This document shows positions 47,569 to 57,705 of a DNA stretch of 64,000 nt, in pieces. Numbering within the stretch: position 1 is the stretch's first letter; each line of letters opens with the position of its first letter. Both the position numbers and the translations under genes were made by a program. A model generated the notes under the pieces. It worked only from the letters and a program-made list of their open reading frames with translations, had not been told where the DNA came from and did not search any database. Origin of the DNA: Solirubrobacterales bacterium (GTDB taxonomy: Bacteria; Actinomycetota; Thermoleophilia; Solirubrobacterales; Solirubrobacteraceae). The DNA is taken from assembly GCA_013815355.1 (NCBI GenBank), contig JACDGG010000001.1, positions 35,175 to 99,174 on the forward strand. Direction: 5' to 3'.

Positions 47569-48126
47569 ATGGCCATCGTCGCGCATCCGCATATCGAGCC
47601 GGCCGAGTACATCGCGCTGCAAACGCGAGCGGGGTGGCGCATGGATATTGAGCTCATCGACGGTGAGGCCGTCGTGATCCCACCCACGGGAGACCAAGCG
47701 TCCTCTGTGCAGGGCGAGCTGTTCTTCGCGCTCCGTTCCTGGCAGGAGCAGGCCGCCGACGAAGGGCTCATCCTGCAGGACGTTTTCGTGGCCTTTCCCG
47801 GTGGCCGCTATCTTGCCCCCGATATCGCCTGGTGGAGTGCCGGACGACGTCCCGCCCTTTCAGGAGGCGCGGTGGGCGCCATCCCCGACCTTGTGGTTGA
47901 GGTGCTCTCGCCGGCCACACGCAGAAACGACCTCGGCATCAAGCGAGAGCTGTACATGCGCTCGGGCGTGCGCGAGCTATGGCTCGTGGACCCTGACGCT
48001 CACACCGTCACCCGGCCGCGCTCAGACACCCGCGCCGAGGAACTGCTCGGACAGGGAGATGTGCTGCACAGCGACCTGCTGGGTGGATTCGCGCTGCCGC
48101 TCGCGACCGCGTTCAGCGTGCGCTAA
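47569..48126 (+). CDS. Uma2 family (DUF820) putative endonuclease
   Basis: ELIDGEAVVIPP, LAPDIAWW, LVVEVLSPATRRNDLGIKRELYMRSGVRELWLVDP. Confidence 0.85.
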   Translation: MAIVAHPHIEPAEYIALQTRAGWRMDIELIDGEAVVIPPTGDQASSVQGELFFALRSWQEQAADEGLILQDVFVAFPGGRYLAPDIAWWSAGRRPALSGGAVGAIPDLVVEVLSPATRRNDLGIKRELYMRSGVRELWLVDPDAHTVTRPRSDTRAEELLGQGDVLHSDLLGGFALPLATAFSVR

Positions 48127-48135
48127 CCGTCGCGT

Positions 48136-49059
48136 CTACGCCGCGGCGCCCACGACGGACGTCGACCAGTCAATAACCGACGTCGGTCGTACGACGTGGC
48201 GGTTCAGTCCGAGCTCCTTGGGGTCCAGTCCCAGGGCGAGCCCCACGAGCTGCGGTAGATGCAGGACAGGCATGTCGAGCTCGCGGCCCACGACTTTCTC
48301 GGCCAGCGGCTGCTGCAGGTCGAGGTTCAGGTGGCACAGCGGGCACGGCGTGACCAGGCAGTCGGCGTTGGCGTCGGCGGCGTCGCCGAGGTGGCGTCCG
48401 GCCTGCTTGAGCGAAGCATCCTTGTTCATCGTGATGATCGGGAAGCCGCAGCACTTGCGCATGCCGGCGTACTCGATCACGGTGCCGCCGAGCGCCTCGA
48501 TCACCTGATCGAGATAGTGGTCGCGGGGGTGCTCGGCGTTGATGCCGAGGCGATCGCGCGGGCGCACGATGTAGCAGCCGTAGAAGGGCCCCACGCGGAG
48601 GTTCGTGAGCGGGCGCTTGACGCGCGCGTGCAGGTTCTCAAGGCCGATCTCCTCGACCAGCAGCCACAGGAAGTTCTTGTTCGTGAGAGGGTGGGCGGGA
48701 TCCTTTTCATAGCTGAGGCCCTCGCCGGCGAGCGTCGTGTTGACGTGCTCGCGATACTCGGCGTTGGCGTCGAGGCGCTCCTGGCACTCGCTCTGCGCGC
48801 CCTGGCAGGTGGAGCAGATGTTCATCATCATCGCCGCTCCCTCGACCTGCTGGGCGAGGGCGAAGGTGCGCGCGTTGAGCGTGTCGGCGAGCTCCTGGTT
48901 GTGCTCGGCGATCACGCCCGCGCCCGTGCAGCAGGCGCGGTCGAGCTCGACCAGCTCGATGTCCAAGAGCGGCGCCACGCGCGCCATCGAGCCGTGCAGC
49001 TCGGGGGTGAAGCCGCGGCTGACGCAGCCGGGCCAATAGGCGACCTTCATCTGGCTCAT
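48136..49059 (-). CDS. CCG-domain (HdrB-like) subunit of succinate dehydrogenase/fumarate reductase
   Basis: [41 protein letters not shown] Cys motifs. Confidence 0.85.
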   Translation of the reverse strand: MSQMKVAYWPGCVSRGFTPELHGSMARVAPLLDIELVELDRACCTGAGVIAEHNQELADTLNARTFALAQQVEGAAMMMNICSTCQGAQSECQERLDANAEYREHVNTTLAGEGLSYEKDPAHPLTNKNFLWLLVEEIGLENLHARVKRPLTNLRVGPFYGCYIVRPRDRLGINAEHPRDHYLDQVIEALGGTVIEYAGMRKCCGFPIITMNKDASLKQAGRHLGDAADANADCLVTPCPLCHLNLDLQQPLAEKVVGRELDMPVLHLPQLVGLALGLDPKELGLNRHVVRPTSVIDWSTSVVGAAA

Positions 49060-50261
49060 CCTTCCGTTTGCTCTCTCGTCTCGACAGGCGTGTCCTGCGG
49101 CTCAGAGCCGGAGGGCGAGCCCTCGTGTCCGCCGGGTTCGTGGGTCACGCCGGCCGCGACCGGATCGCCGGGCGATGCGGGGGCCTCATCCTCGCCGGCG
49201 ATGTAGAGGTTCAGCTCATAGCGTTCCTCGCGACTCTCGATCTTGTCGTAGATCGCCTGCACGCTCTTCAGGTCCGCCTTCGGGATCTTGTGCGGTTTCA
49301 GCGCGCCCATCGGCGTGACCTTGCCGCGCACGAGCGCCTTGAGGATCGCGGGCAGCGAGCTGAGCAGCTCTTTGCCGGCGGGGGGCGCGAATTTGCCGAA
49401 CCAGGAGTTGCCGCCGTAGGAGCGGGGCAGGAGCTCGGCCTCCCACAGCAGCCCGTTGTCCTTGATCAACGTCGTGAAGGCCGCCTCGTGGCGCTCGCCG
49501 TTGTTCTGATCGACGATGTGGTGGTCGTTCGTGGCGCTCCGCCGCAGGCGCATGATCTGGCCCATCGGGTTCACGCCCTTGGGGCAGGCATCGACGCACT
49601 TGAAGCAGTGCGTGCAGTCGAAGATCCCCTGCGGGTCCTGCGCGAGGTCGTTGAGCCGCTCGAACTGCTGATCGTCGCGGGGATCGCCGACGAAGCGGTA
49701 GGACTTGGCGAGCGCCGCCGGGCCGATGAAGCCCGGGTCGACCTCCATCGCCAAGCAGTCCGAGACGCAGGCGCCGCACTGGATGCAGGCCATCGACTGG
49801 GTGACGTCGACCATCGCGTCTTTATCGACGATGTACTCGCGCTCGGGCACGGGCTGCTTGGCGAGCAGCCACGGCGTCACACGCTGAATCTTCTTCCAGT
49901 GCACGGCGTCCATGTCGACGATCAGGTCCTTCAGCACGGGCATGTTGCCCATCGGCTCGATCTCGATCACTCCATCCTTCGCCCCCGCCTTGGCGGCGTC
50001 GAGGTGCGTGTGGCAGGCCAGCGATGGTTCGCCGTTGACACGGATGCCGCAGGAGCCGCAGATCGCCTGTCGGCAGGAGCAGCGGATGCCGATCGACCCG
50101 TCGAAGCGGTCGCGCGCCTGCAGGATCCCCTCGAGCACCGAGCGGTGCGGCTCGAGCTCGATCGTGTGCTCGTCCCAGTAAGGCGCCTCGCCGGACTCGG
50201 GGTCGTAGCGGCGCATGCGCAGCGTGAACTGCTCAGGCGGGCGGTCGTGCGCTTCGGCCAT
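49056..50261 (-). CDS. sdhB: Succinate dehydrogenase/fumarate reductase iron-sulfur subunit
   Basis: [48 protein letters not shown] overlaps sdhA stop (TGATG). Confidence 0.9.
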   Translation of the reverse strand: MAEAHDRPPEQFTLRMRRYDPESGEAPYWDEHTIELEPHRSVLEGILQARDRFDGSIGIRCSCRQAICGSCGIRVNGEPSLACHTHLDAAKAGAKDGVIEIEPMGNMPVLKDLIVDMDAVHWKKIQRVTPWLLAKQPVPEREYIVDKDAMVDVTQSMACIQCGACVSDCLAMEVDPGFIGPAALAKSYRFVGDPRDDQQFERLNDLAQDPQGIFDCTHCFKCVDACPKGVNPMGQIMRLRRSATNDHHIVDQNNGERHEAAFTTLIKDNGLLWEAELLPRSYGGNSWFGKFAPPAGKELLSSLPAILKALVRGKVTPMGALKPHKIPKADLKSVQAIYDKIESREERYELNLYIAGEDEAPASPGDPVAAGVTHEPGGHEGSPSGSEPQDTPVETREQTEG

Positions 50262-51955
50262 CAGTATTTCCTCTCCTCTGGCTGCCACTGGGTGATCGTG
50301 ACGGGGGAGTAGCTGACCTTCGGAGTCTCGCCATCGAGCGTGATGTCGATGTGCTTGAGCCACTCCTCGTCGTTTCGCTCCGGGAAGTCGGTGCGGAACT
50401 GCGCGCCGCGGGACTCCTTGCGCTCGAGCGCCGCGACCACGGTCGCCTCGGCGCAGTCGACCATGTAGCCGAGCTCGATCGCGCCGAGCACGTCCTGGTT
50501 GAAGACCGTGCCGCGATCGTCGATCCAGGCCTTGGCGGCTTCCTCCTTCAGGCGCGCGATCTCCCCGAGCGCGCTCTGCAGCCCCTGCTCCTCGCGGAAC
50601 ACCGCCGCGTGCTTGTTCATCAGCTCGCCGAGCTCGTTCTTGATCTCAGACACGCGGCGCCCGTCGTGGGGGCGGGCGATGATCGCGTCGATGTGCGCGG
50701 CGTCCTCGCGCAGCTGCGCCTTCGTGTCCACGGCGGGCATGCTCATCGAGGCCGCCCGCTCGGCGGCGTGTTCGCCCGCGCGGCGCCCGAAGATCAGCGT
50801 GTCCAGCAGCGAGTTGGCGCCGAGGCGGTTGCCGCCGTGGACGGACACGCAGGCGACCTCACCGGCCGCGTAGAGGCCCTCGATCGGGGTGCGCCCGTCG
50901 ACGTCGGTCTTCACGCCGCCCATGATGTAGTGCTGGCCGGGGCGGATCATGATCGGTTCTTTGGTGATGTCCACGCCCGCGAAGTCGCGCCCGAGGTTGA
51001 CGATCTCGCGCAGAGCCTCAAGCGTGCGCTTGCGCGGCACCACGGTCACGTCGAGCAGGATGCCCGAGCCGTTCGGGCCGACGCCGCGGCCCTCGTTGAT
51101 CTCGATTTGCTCGGCGCGCGAGACGACATCGCGCGAGGCCAGCTCCATCTTGTTGGGAGCCGATTTCTCCATGAAGCGCTCGCCGTTTGCGTTCAGCAGG
51201 TGCGCACCCTCGCCGCGCGCGCCCTCGGTGATGAGGATGCCCGTCTCGACGAGGCACGTTGGGTGGTACTGCACCATCTCCATGTCCATCAGCGGTGCTC
51301 CCGCCCGGTAGGCCATCGCGATCCCGTCGCCCGTCACGATTAGGCCATTGGTCGTGGGCTTGTAGGCCTGTCCGGCGCCGCCGCAGGCGAGGATCACGTT
51401 CTTGGCCGTGAAGGCCTCCATGCGTCCGCTGCGCACGTCGCGCGCGAGCACGCCGCAGCAGTTGCCGTGATCGTCCTTGAGCAGCGAGGTGGTGAACCAC
51501 TCCTCGTAGCGCTCGACCGTCTCGTGGTGCTTCATCAGCTGCTCGTAAAGCACATGTAGCAGCGCCTGGCCGGTGATGTCCGCGACGTAGGCGGTGCGCT
51601 TCATCGACGCGCCGCCGAAGGCGCGCAGGTCCATCTCGCCCTTGTCGTTGCGATGGAAGGTGACACCGATGTGCTCGAGGTGCATGACCTCGCCGGGCGC
51701 CTCGGAGCACATGATCTCGATCGCGTCCTGGTCGCCGAGGAAGTCCGAGCCCTTGACCGTGTCGTAGGCGTGGGAGTGCCAGTCGTCATCGACGCTGATC
51801 GCGGCGTTGATACCGCCGGCGGCGGCCACCGAGTGCGAGCGCACGGGGTGAACCTTGCTCATGATCGCGACGCTCGCGCCCGTCTGGGCGGCGGCCAGCG
51901 CCGCGCGTTGGCCCGCGAGGCCGGCGCCGATGATCAGGACGTCGTGTGCTGGCAT
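50261..51955 (-). CDS. sdhA: Succinate dehydrogenase/fumarate reductase flavoprotein subunit
   Basis: VLIIGAGLAGQRAALAAA, HSVAAAGGINAA, GGVKTDVDGRTPIEGLYAAGEVACVSVHGGNRLGANSL. Confidence 0.94.
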   Translation of the reverse strand: MPAHDVLIIGAGLAGQRAALAAAQTGASVAIMSKVHPVRSHSVAAAGGINAAISVDDDWHSHAYDTVKGSDFLGDQDAIEIMCSEAPGEVMHLEHIGVTFHRNDKGEMDLRAFGGASMKRTAYVADITGQALLHVLYEQLMKHHETVERYEEWFTTSLLKDDHGNCCGVLARDVRSGRMEAFTAKNVILACGGAGQAYKPTTNGLIVTGDGIAMAYRAGAPLMDMEMVQYHPTCLVETGILITEGARGEGAHLLNANGERFMEKSAPNKMELASRDVVSRAEQIEINEGRGVGPNGSGILLDVTVVPRKRTLEALREIVNLGRDFAGVDITKEPIMIRPGQHYIMGGVKTDVDGRTPIEGLYAAGEVACVSVHGGNRLGANSLLDTLIFGRRAGEHAAERAASMSMPAVDTKAQLREDAAHIDAIIARPHDGRRVSEIKNELGELMNKHAAVFREEQGLQSALGEIARLKEEAAKAWIDDRGTVFNQDVLGAIELGYMVDCAEATVVAALERKESRGAQFRTDFPERNDEEWLKHIDITLDGETPKVSYSPVTITQWQPEERKY

Positions 51956-52078
51956 GGCTCCCCGGGGTTGGATTCAGTGCGGAGACTCTTGTGCGCTCGG
52001 GACTCTATAACGCGGCGGCGAGCGAGCCCCGGGTGGTTCCCCGCAGAACGCGGCGCCCGGGGCGGCGGAGCCACGCGA

Positions 52079-53239
52079 TCAGGTCGCTCGCGCGGGCGCC
52101 AGCGCCTGGCGCACCTGCGCGAGCGTCACGACGCCTCGCAGCACGCCGTCGCTGTCGACCGCGACCATCGCGCCGAGGCGCCCGATGCCCTCGGCTCCGA
52201 GCAGGGTTTCAAGCGGCGCCTCCTCGCCGATGCGCACCGGCATGTCCAGCTCGAGCACGTCGACGACCGCGAGCGCCGGGCGCCCGGCGGCGATCTCATG
52301 CTCCACGCGCTGCTGGCGCACGACGCCGAGGAAGTGCTGTGCGGGGTCGACGACCGCGAACCACGGCCAGCGGTAGCGCAGGAAGAACTGCTCCTGCGCG
52401 TCGAGCAGCGTGAACGCGGCCGGGATCGTCACCGGCTCGCGGTCCATGATGTCCGCGACCGTGAGGTCCTTGATGCGCCTGCCGAGCGCGCCCTGCACGA
52501 CCGCGGCGCCGGCGGCCTGGTAGAGGAAGAAGCCGAGCAGCATCGTCAACAGCCCGAGCGAGGAGCCGCCGCTGGCGAAGCTCCACAGCCCCGCGGCACC
52601 GACGAGCATGCCGAAGGCCTGCCCCGAGCGCCCGGTCGCGACCGTGGCGCGGTTGCGGTCGCCCGTGCGCCACCAGATCAGCGCCCGGGCGATGCGCCCG
52701 CCGTCGAGCGGAAAGGCGGGGACGACGTTGAACACGAACAGCATCGCGTTGATGAAGCCGAGCCAGCCGAGGAGCGCGAGCGCTGGCGTCGTCTTGAAGC
52801 CCTGGCGCGGGAGCGCCACGTCGGTGAAGCTGCCGGTCGTGGTGAGGATCGCGGCGGCGCCGACGCACAGCCCGAAAAGCGCCAGTGTGACCGCGGGCCC
52901 CGCCGCGGCGACCTTCAGCTCCTCGCCGGCCGTCTGCGGCTCACGGCGCATCTGCGAGAGGCCGCCGAAGAACCACAGATCGATGCCGACGATGCCGATG
53001 CCGGCCCGCCGCGCCGCGAGCGCGTGTCCGAGCTCGTGCAGGATCAGCGAGGCGAAGTAGCCGAGCGCTCCGGCCACGGCGACGAAGTAGTCGGTCGTCT
53101 GCGATCCGGCGAGCAGTTCGGGGAAGTAGCTGTGCGAGAGCCAGTAGATCAGGAAGAACAGAACGAAGAACCAGCTCGCGCTGACGCCGATGCGGATGCC
53201 GAAGATCCGCGCGAGCTGCAGGTTCGTGCGTGTGGGCAT
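52079..53239 (-). CDS. Site-2 protease family metalloprotease (M50) with CBS domains
   Basis: LILHELGHALAARRAGI (HExxH), NVVPAFPLDGGRIARAL, CBS-like C-terminal half. Confidence 0.92.
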   Translation of the reverse strand: MPTRTNLQLARIFGIRIGVSASWFFVLFFLIYWLSHSYFPELLAGSQTTDYFVAVAGALGYFASLILHELGHALAARRAGIGIVGIDLWFFGGLSQMRREPQTAGEELKVAAAGPAVTLALFGLCVGAAAILTTTGSFTDVALPRQGFKTTPALALLGWLGFINAMLFVFNVVPAFPLDGGRIARALIWWRTGDRNRATVATGRSGQAFGMLVGAAGLWSFASGGSSLGLLTMLLGFFLYQAAGAAVVQGALGRRIKDLTVADIMDREPVTIPAAFTLLDAQEQFFLRYRWPWFAVVDPAQHFLGVVRQQRVEHEIAAGRPALAVVDVLELDMPVRIGEEAPLETLLGAEGIGRLGAMVAVDSDGVLRGVVTLAQVRQALAPARAT

Positions 53240-53277
53240 GCGTCAATGGTAGGCCGCGCGCCAGCGCGTCCCGGCGG

Positions 53278-55002
53278 CTAGGACGCCGGCTGCGAGCGGG
53301 CGATGATCGCCTCGAAGTCCACACCCGCGGGCAGCGTGCCGTACTCCAGGCCTCCCTTCCCACCGAGGCGGGCGGCGCAGAACGCGTCGGCGACGGCCGC
53401 GGGCGCGCCGCGCACGAGCAGCGAGCCCTGCAGGCACAGCGCCATGCTTTCAACGACGCGCCGCGCGCGCGACTCGAGCGTGGCGGGGTCGGCGAACTGA
53501 TCCTTGAGGCGGCGCACGCTCTCATCCAGGCGCGCGTCGGCGCCCTGGGCCTGCTCGAGCTCGGCCACGAACACCTCCAGCGAGCGCGGCGAGCGCGTCA
53601 GCGCGCGCAGCACGTCGAGGCTCATGACGTTGCCCGAGCCCTCCCAGATCGAGGCCAGCGGCGCCTCGCGGTAAAGGCGCGGCATGCCCGACTCCTCGAC
53701 GTAGCCCGCGCCGCCGTGGCACTCCAGCGCCTCGAAGGCGTGGTTGGGCGCGCGCTTGCAGCTCCAGTACTTGCCGACCGCCGTGGCCAGGCGCTTGAAC
53801 AGCTGCGCATCGCTTGAGTCCTCGCCGTCCTGAGCGTCGGTATGGGCCTCGTCGTAGGCGCGCGCGAGGCGCATCGCAAGCGCCGTGGTCGCCTCGGACT
53901 CCAGGCACAGATCGGCGAGCACGTTGCGCATCAGCGGCTGGTCGATCAGCTTCTTGCCGAAGGCGCTGCGGTGCGCGGTGTGGTGAAGCGCGCTGACGAC
54001 GCCCGCGCGCATCCCGGCGGCACTGCCGATCACGCAGTCAAGGCGCGTGTGGCCGACCATCTCGATGATCGTCGGCACGCCGCGGCCGGGGTCGCCGACC
54101 ATCTGCGCCCAGGCGCCGTGGAGCTCGATCTCCGAGGAGGCGTTCGAGCGGTTGCCGAGCTTGTCCTTCAGGCGCTGGATGTGAAACGCGTTACGGCTGG
54201 CGTCGGGAAGGATGCGCGGCAGCAGAAAGCAGGAGAGGCCCTCCTCGGTCTGGGCGAGCACGAGGAAGATGTCGGACATCGGCGCCGAGCAGAACCACTT
54301 GTGCCCGCTCAGCTCGTACTCCGCTCCCGCGCCGCCGCCGTTGATCGGCGTGGCGACGGTGGTGTTGGCCCGCACGTCTGAGCCGCCCTGCTTCTCGGTC
54401 ATCGCCATACCCGCGATCGCAGCGCCCTTCTCGGCGGCGGGGATCGAGCGCGGGTCGTAGTGCGTGGCCGTCACGAGCGGCTCCCACTCGGCGGCCAGCT
54501 CCGGCTGGGCGCGCAGCGCGGGCACTACGGCGAAGGTCATCGTGATCGGACAGGCGAAGCCCGCCTCGGCCTGCATCGCTGTCATGTACATGGCGGCGCG
54601 CGCCGTGTGCGCGGAGGGCTCCTCGCTCGTCCACGGCAGCGAGTGCAGCTCGTGCTCGACGCCGAGGCTCATCAGCTGATGCCAGGCGGGGTGGAACTCG
54701 ACCTCGTCGATGCGGTTGCCGTAGCGGTCGTGGGTGTGCAGGATCGGCTTGTTCTCGTTGGCGAGACGGCCCCATTCCTGCTGCGGCGCACCGCCCACCG
54801 TGCGCCCCAGCGCCGAGGCGCGCTCTGAGATCCACTCGCCGCCCTCTCGGCCGAGCGCCTCGACGAGCGGCAGGTTGCTGGAGAAGACGTCCACTCCGAC
54901 CAGCGGCGGCGCCTGGTTGAAGACCGTGTGGGTCTGCCACGGCGCGGTGCTCTCGCGCGCGCTCTGCGAGACGGTGGCCATACGTTGAAGTGAAGCAGAC
55001 AT
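53278..55002 (-). CDS. Acyl-CoA dehydrogenase (AidB-like)
   Basis: GMAMTEKQGGSDVRANTT, GHKWFCSAPMSD, ECHGGAGYVEESGMPRLYREAPLASIWEGSGNVMSLDVLRA. Confidence 0.92.
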   Translation of the reverse strand: MSASLQRMATVSQSARESTAPWQTHTVFNQAPPLVGVDVFSSNLPLVEALGREGGEWISERASALGRTVGGAPQQEWGRLANENKPILHTHDRYGNRIDEVEFHPAWHQLMSLGVEHELHSLPWTSEEPSAHTARAAMYMTAMQAEAGFACPITMTFAVVPALRAQPELAAEWEPLVTATHYDPRSIPAAEKGAAIAGMAMTEKQGGSDVRANTTVATPINGGGAGAEYELSGHKWFCSAPMSDIFLVLAQTEEGLSCFLLPRILPDASRNAFHIQRLKDKLGNRSNASSEIELHGAWAQMVGDPGRGVPTIIEMVGHTRLDCVIGSAAGMRAGVVSALHHTAHRSAFGKKLIDQPLMRNVLADLCLESEATTALAMRLARAYDEAHTDAQDGEDSSDAQLFKRLATAVGKYWSCKRAPNHAFEALECHGGAGYVEESGMPRLYREAPLASIWEGSGNVMSLDVLRALTRSPRSLEVFVAELEQAQGADARLDESVRRLKDQFADPATLESRARRVVESMALCLQGSLLVRGAPAAVADAFCAARLGGKGGLEYGTLPAGVDFEAIIARSQPAS

Positions 55003-55005
55003 TGC

Positions 55006-56256
55006 CTATTCCCACAGCGTCGATATCGGCAAGGCAAAGATTCGCTCGGCGAGGCGGAACGGCCGCGGCCCGGTGTGCAGCACGGCGCCAGCGAGGAAGC
55101 GGTCTCCGAGTTGCTCGCGCAGCCACTCGAGGTGTCGCGCGTCAGCAAGCCGGGGGGCCGCGTCAGCCTTTACCTCCACAGCAACGACATTGCCCGCCGG
55201 CAGCTCGGCGATGAGGTCGATCTCGTGTGCTCCGTCTCGCGCGCGTAGATGGTAGAGGCGGGGTCGTGCCAGGCTCAGCTCGACCTCGGGCCTGATCTGC
55301 GAAACGACGAACGTCTCGAGGATGCGTCCGAGTAGATCCCCGTCGCGGAGTACCGCGGTCTCGTCCAGGCGGAGTGACGCCGCTACGAGGGAAGCATCGG
55401 TGATGCATCGCTTCCCGGCTCTGGCGAGGCGCGAAAGCCTGTTGTTACTCCAGGCCGGCAACGTGTCGAGCACGAACAGGTTCTCGAACAGACGCTGATA
55501 TGCGACTGCCGTCTTGCGATTGATCCCGGCGGCGTCGTAGATTGTCTTGTCGTGTGCCACCCCGGCGGTGTTGAGCGCCAGGGCTTCGAAGTAACGCCGC
55601 AGCAGAAGCGGGTCACGAGCACCGTCGAGCTGTTCAACATCCCTAGTGAGCAGTTGGTCGAGATAGCCCTCGAGCCATGCATGTCGCGCTGCGCCTGTGA
55701 GATGCAGCGCGGCATCGGGGTAGCCGCCGCGTAGCGCGAGCTCCACGTAGCCGAGCAGATCGGGCGGGTCCCGCGGAGCTTGGAATGCCTCGATGTCGGC
55801 GCGGGCGAGCCTGTCCAGGAATAGCTCCTCCTGCGCCCGACCCAGCATCTCGCGCACGGCGAGCCCGTACATCTGAACACGCACGAGCCGCCCCGTCCCG
55901 GGCCAGGTCTGTGCGTCGAGGTCCGCGCGCACGCTGCCGGTGAGCAGGAAGCGCCCGGCGCCCGCCTCGTCATCGACGGCGCGCTTGACCGCGCCGAGTA
56001 CGCCGGGAACCGCCTGCCACTCGTCGAGTAGCGCGGGCGTTGGGAGCGCCCGCAGCGCGACATCGGGATCGGCTTGGAAGGCGCGGGCCTGTGCCTCGAC
56101 GTCGAGGCGAACGACAGTACGAGCGTGGCGGCGTGCAGTCGTCGTCTTGCCGGTGGCGCGGGGGCCGGTGATGAGCAGTGCAGGCAGCTCAGAGATGAGG
56201 TCCTGTAGGCGTGCGTCAGCCAGGCGGGGAACGTAATCACGCGATGCCACACACAT
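55006..56256 (-). CDS. AAA_14/DUF4143 family ATPase
   Basis: LLITGPRATGKTTTARRHA Walker A, ALLDEWQAVPGVL, C-terminal EIDLIAELPAGNVVAVEVKAD nuclease-fold-like motif. Confidence 0.9.
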   Translation of the reverse strand: MCVASRDYVPRLADARLQDLISELPALLITGPRATGKTTTARRHARTVVRLDVEAQARAFQADPDVALRALPTPALLDEWQAVPGVLGAVKRAVDDEAGAGRFLLTGSVRADLDAQTWPGTGRLVRVQMYGLAVREMLGRAQEELFLDRLARADIEAFQAPRDPPDLLGYVELALRGGYPDAALHLTGAARHAWLEGYLDQLLTRDVEQLDGARDPLLLRRYFEALALNTAGVAHDKTIYDAAGINRKTAVAYQRLFENLFVLDTLPAWSNNRLSRLARAGKRCITDASLVAASLRLDETAVLRDGDLLGRILETFVVSQIRPEVELSLARPRLYHLRARDGAHEIDLIAELPAGNVVAVEVKADAAPRLADARHLEWLREQLGDRFLAGAVLHTGPRPFRLAERIFALPISTLWE

Positions 56257-56319
56257 ACAATACCGCTTTTGCGTGGTCTTTAGTACCGCTTTTGCGTGCT
56301 TCCCGATACCGCTTTTGCG
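56257..56319. repeat. Three direct repeats of 13 bp (taccgcttttgcg), 23-bp period
   Basis: Exact copies at 56261-56273, 56284-56296 and 56307-56319, next to the ATPase ATG (56256). Confidence 0.95.
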
Positions 56320-56427
56320 GTCTTTCAACGCCTCCAGCCAACTTCCGCGGGGACTCGCCGCCCGTCCTCAAAGCGTCGGGCGATAGCATCGGCCGCCCCC
56401 CAACGCCGAGACCCCGAGGACCCATAC

Positions 56428-57642
56428 ATGGCGAAGATCAAGGTGAAGAACCCGGTTGTCGAGCTCGACGGCGATGAGATGACGAGGATCATCTGGTCGT
56501 TCATCAAGGAGCAGCTGATCGTCCCTTACCTGGACGTCGAGCTGAAGTACTACGACCTCGGCATCGAGCATCGCGACGAGACCGACGATCGTGTGACGGT
56601 CGAAGCGGCCGAGGCGATCAAGCGCCACGGCGTCGGTGTCAAGTGCGCGACGATCACCCCCGACGAGGCGCGCGTTGCGGAGTTCGGGTTGAAGGACATG
56701 TACCGCTCACCCAACGGCACCGTGCGCAACATCCTCGGCGGCGTGATCTTCCGCGAGCCGATCGTGATCGCGAACATTCCCCGCCTCGTGCCGGGTTGGA
56801 CGAAGCCGATCGTGATCGGCCGCCACGCCTTCGGCGACCAGTATCGATCGACCGACATGCTCGTTCCCGGCGAGGGCAAGCTGACATTGACCTTCACGCC
56901 GGCCGGCGAGGGCGAGCCGATCGAGCTCGACGTCTATGAATTCCCGAGCAGCGGCATCGCGCTTGCGATGTACAACCTCGACGACTCGATCCGTGACTTC
57001 GCGCGCGCCTCGCTGCGCTACGGCCTGGAGCGCAACTACCCGGTGTACCTGTCCACGAAGAACACGATCCTCAAGCGCTATGACGGACGCTTCAAAGACA
57101 TCTTCGAGGAGGTGTATGAGGCGGAGTTCAAGAGCGACTTCGAGAAGGCCGGCATCATCTATGAACACCGGCTGATCGACGACATGGTCGCGGCGGCGCT
57201 GAAGTGGGAAGGCGGCTATGTGTGGGCCTGCAAGAACTACGACGGCGACGTCCAATCCGACACCGTCGCGCAGGGCTTCGGCTCGCTGGGGCTGATGACG
57301 AGCGTGTTGATGACCGCAGACGGCAACACGGTCGAGGCGGAGGCAGCGCACGGCACCGTCACGCGGCATTACCGGATGCACCAGCAGGGCAAGCCGACCT
57401 CGACCAATCCGATCGCCTCGATCTTCGCCTGGACGCGCGGGCTCTCCGCGCGCGGGCGCATGGACGACACTCCGCAGGTGATCGATTTCGCAGAGACGCT
57501 CGAGCGCGTGTGCATCGAGACGGTCGAAAGCGGAAAGATGACCAAGGACCTCGCACTGCTGATCGGCCCCGATCAGCCGTGGCAGAGCACCCAGGAGTTC
57601 CTCGCCGCGATCGAGGAGAACCTGCAGCGCGCCGCCGCCTGA
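56428..57642 (+). CDS. icd: NADP-dependent isocitrate dehydrogenase
   Basis: [79 protein letters not shown]. Confidence 0.96.
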   Translation: MAKIKVKNPVVELDGDEMTRIIWSFIKEQLIVPYLDVELKYYDLGIEHRDETDDRVTVEAAEAIKRHGVGVKCATITPDEARVAEFGLKDMYRSPNGTVRNILGGVIFREPIVIANIPRLVPGWTKPIVIGRHAFGDQYRSTDMLVPGEGKLTLTFTPAGEGEPIELDVYEFPSSGIALAMYNLDDSIRDFARASLRYGLERNYPVYLSTKNTILKRYDGRFKDIFEEVYEAEFKSDFEKAGIIYEHRLIDDMVAAALKWEGGYVWACKNYDGDVQSDTVAQGFGSLGLMTSVLMTADGNTVEAEAAHGTVTRHYRMHQQGKPTSTNPIASIFAWTRGLSARGRMDDTPQVIDFAETLERVCIETVESGKMTKDLALLIGPDQPWQSTQEFLAAIEENLQRAAA

Positions 57643-57705
57643 CGGGCCCGGCGCGCGCACGTCGACCGACCACTCATATGAACGCACCGACCAGGAGATG
57701 ATTTC

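Noticed and set aside
50351-51343. Long plus-strand ORF antisense to sdhA, and similar antisense ORFs at 49068-50312, 51653-53281 and 56707-58452
   Set aside because: Typical high-GC antisense open frames with skewed composition, lying entirely opposite well-supported genes.
56257-56319. Possible CRISPR array (three repeats, regular spacing)
   Set aside because: Repeats are 13 bp with 10-bp spacers and abut a start codon; no cas genes are present. Better described as iterons or operators.
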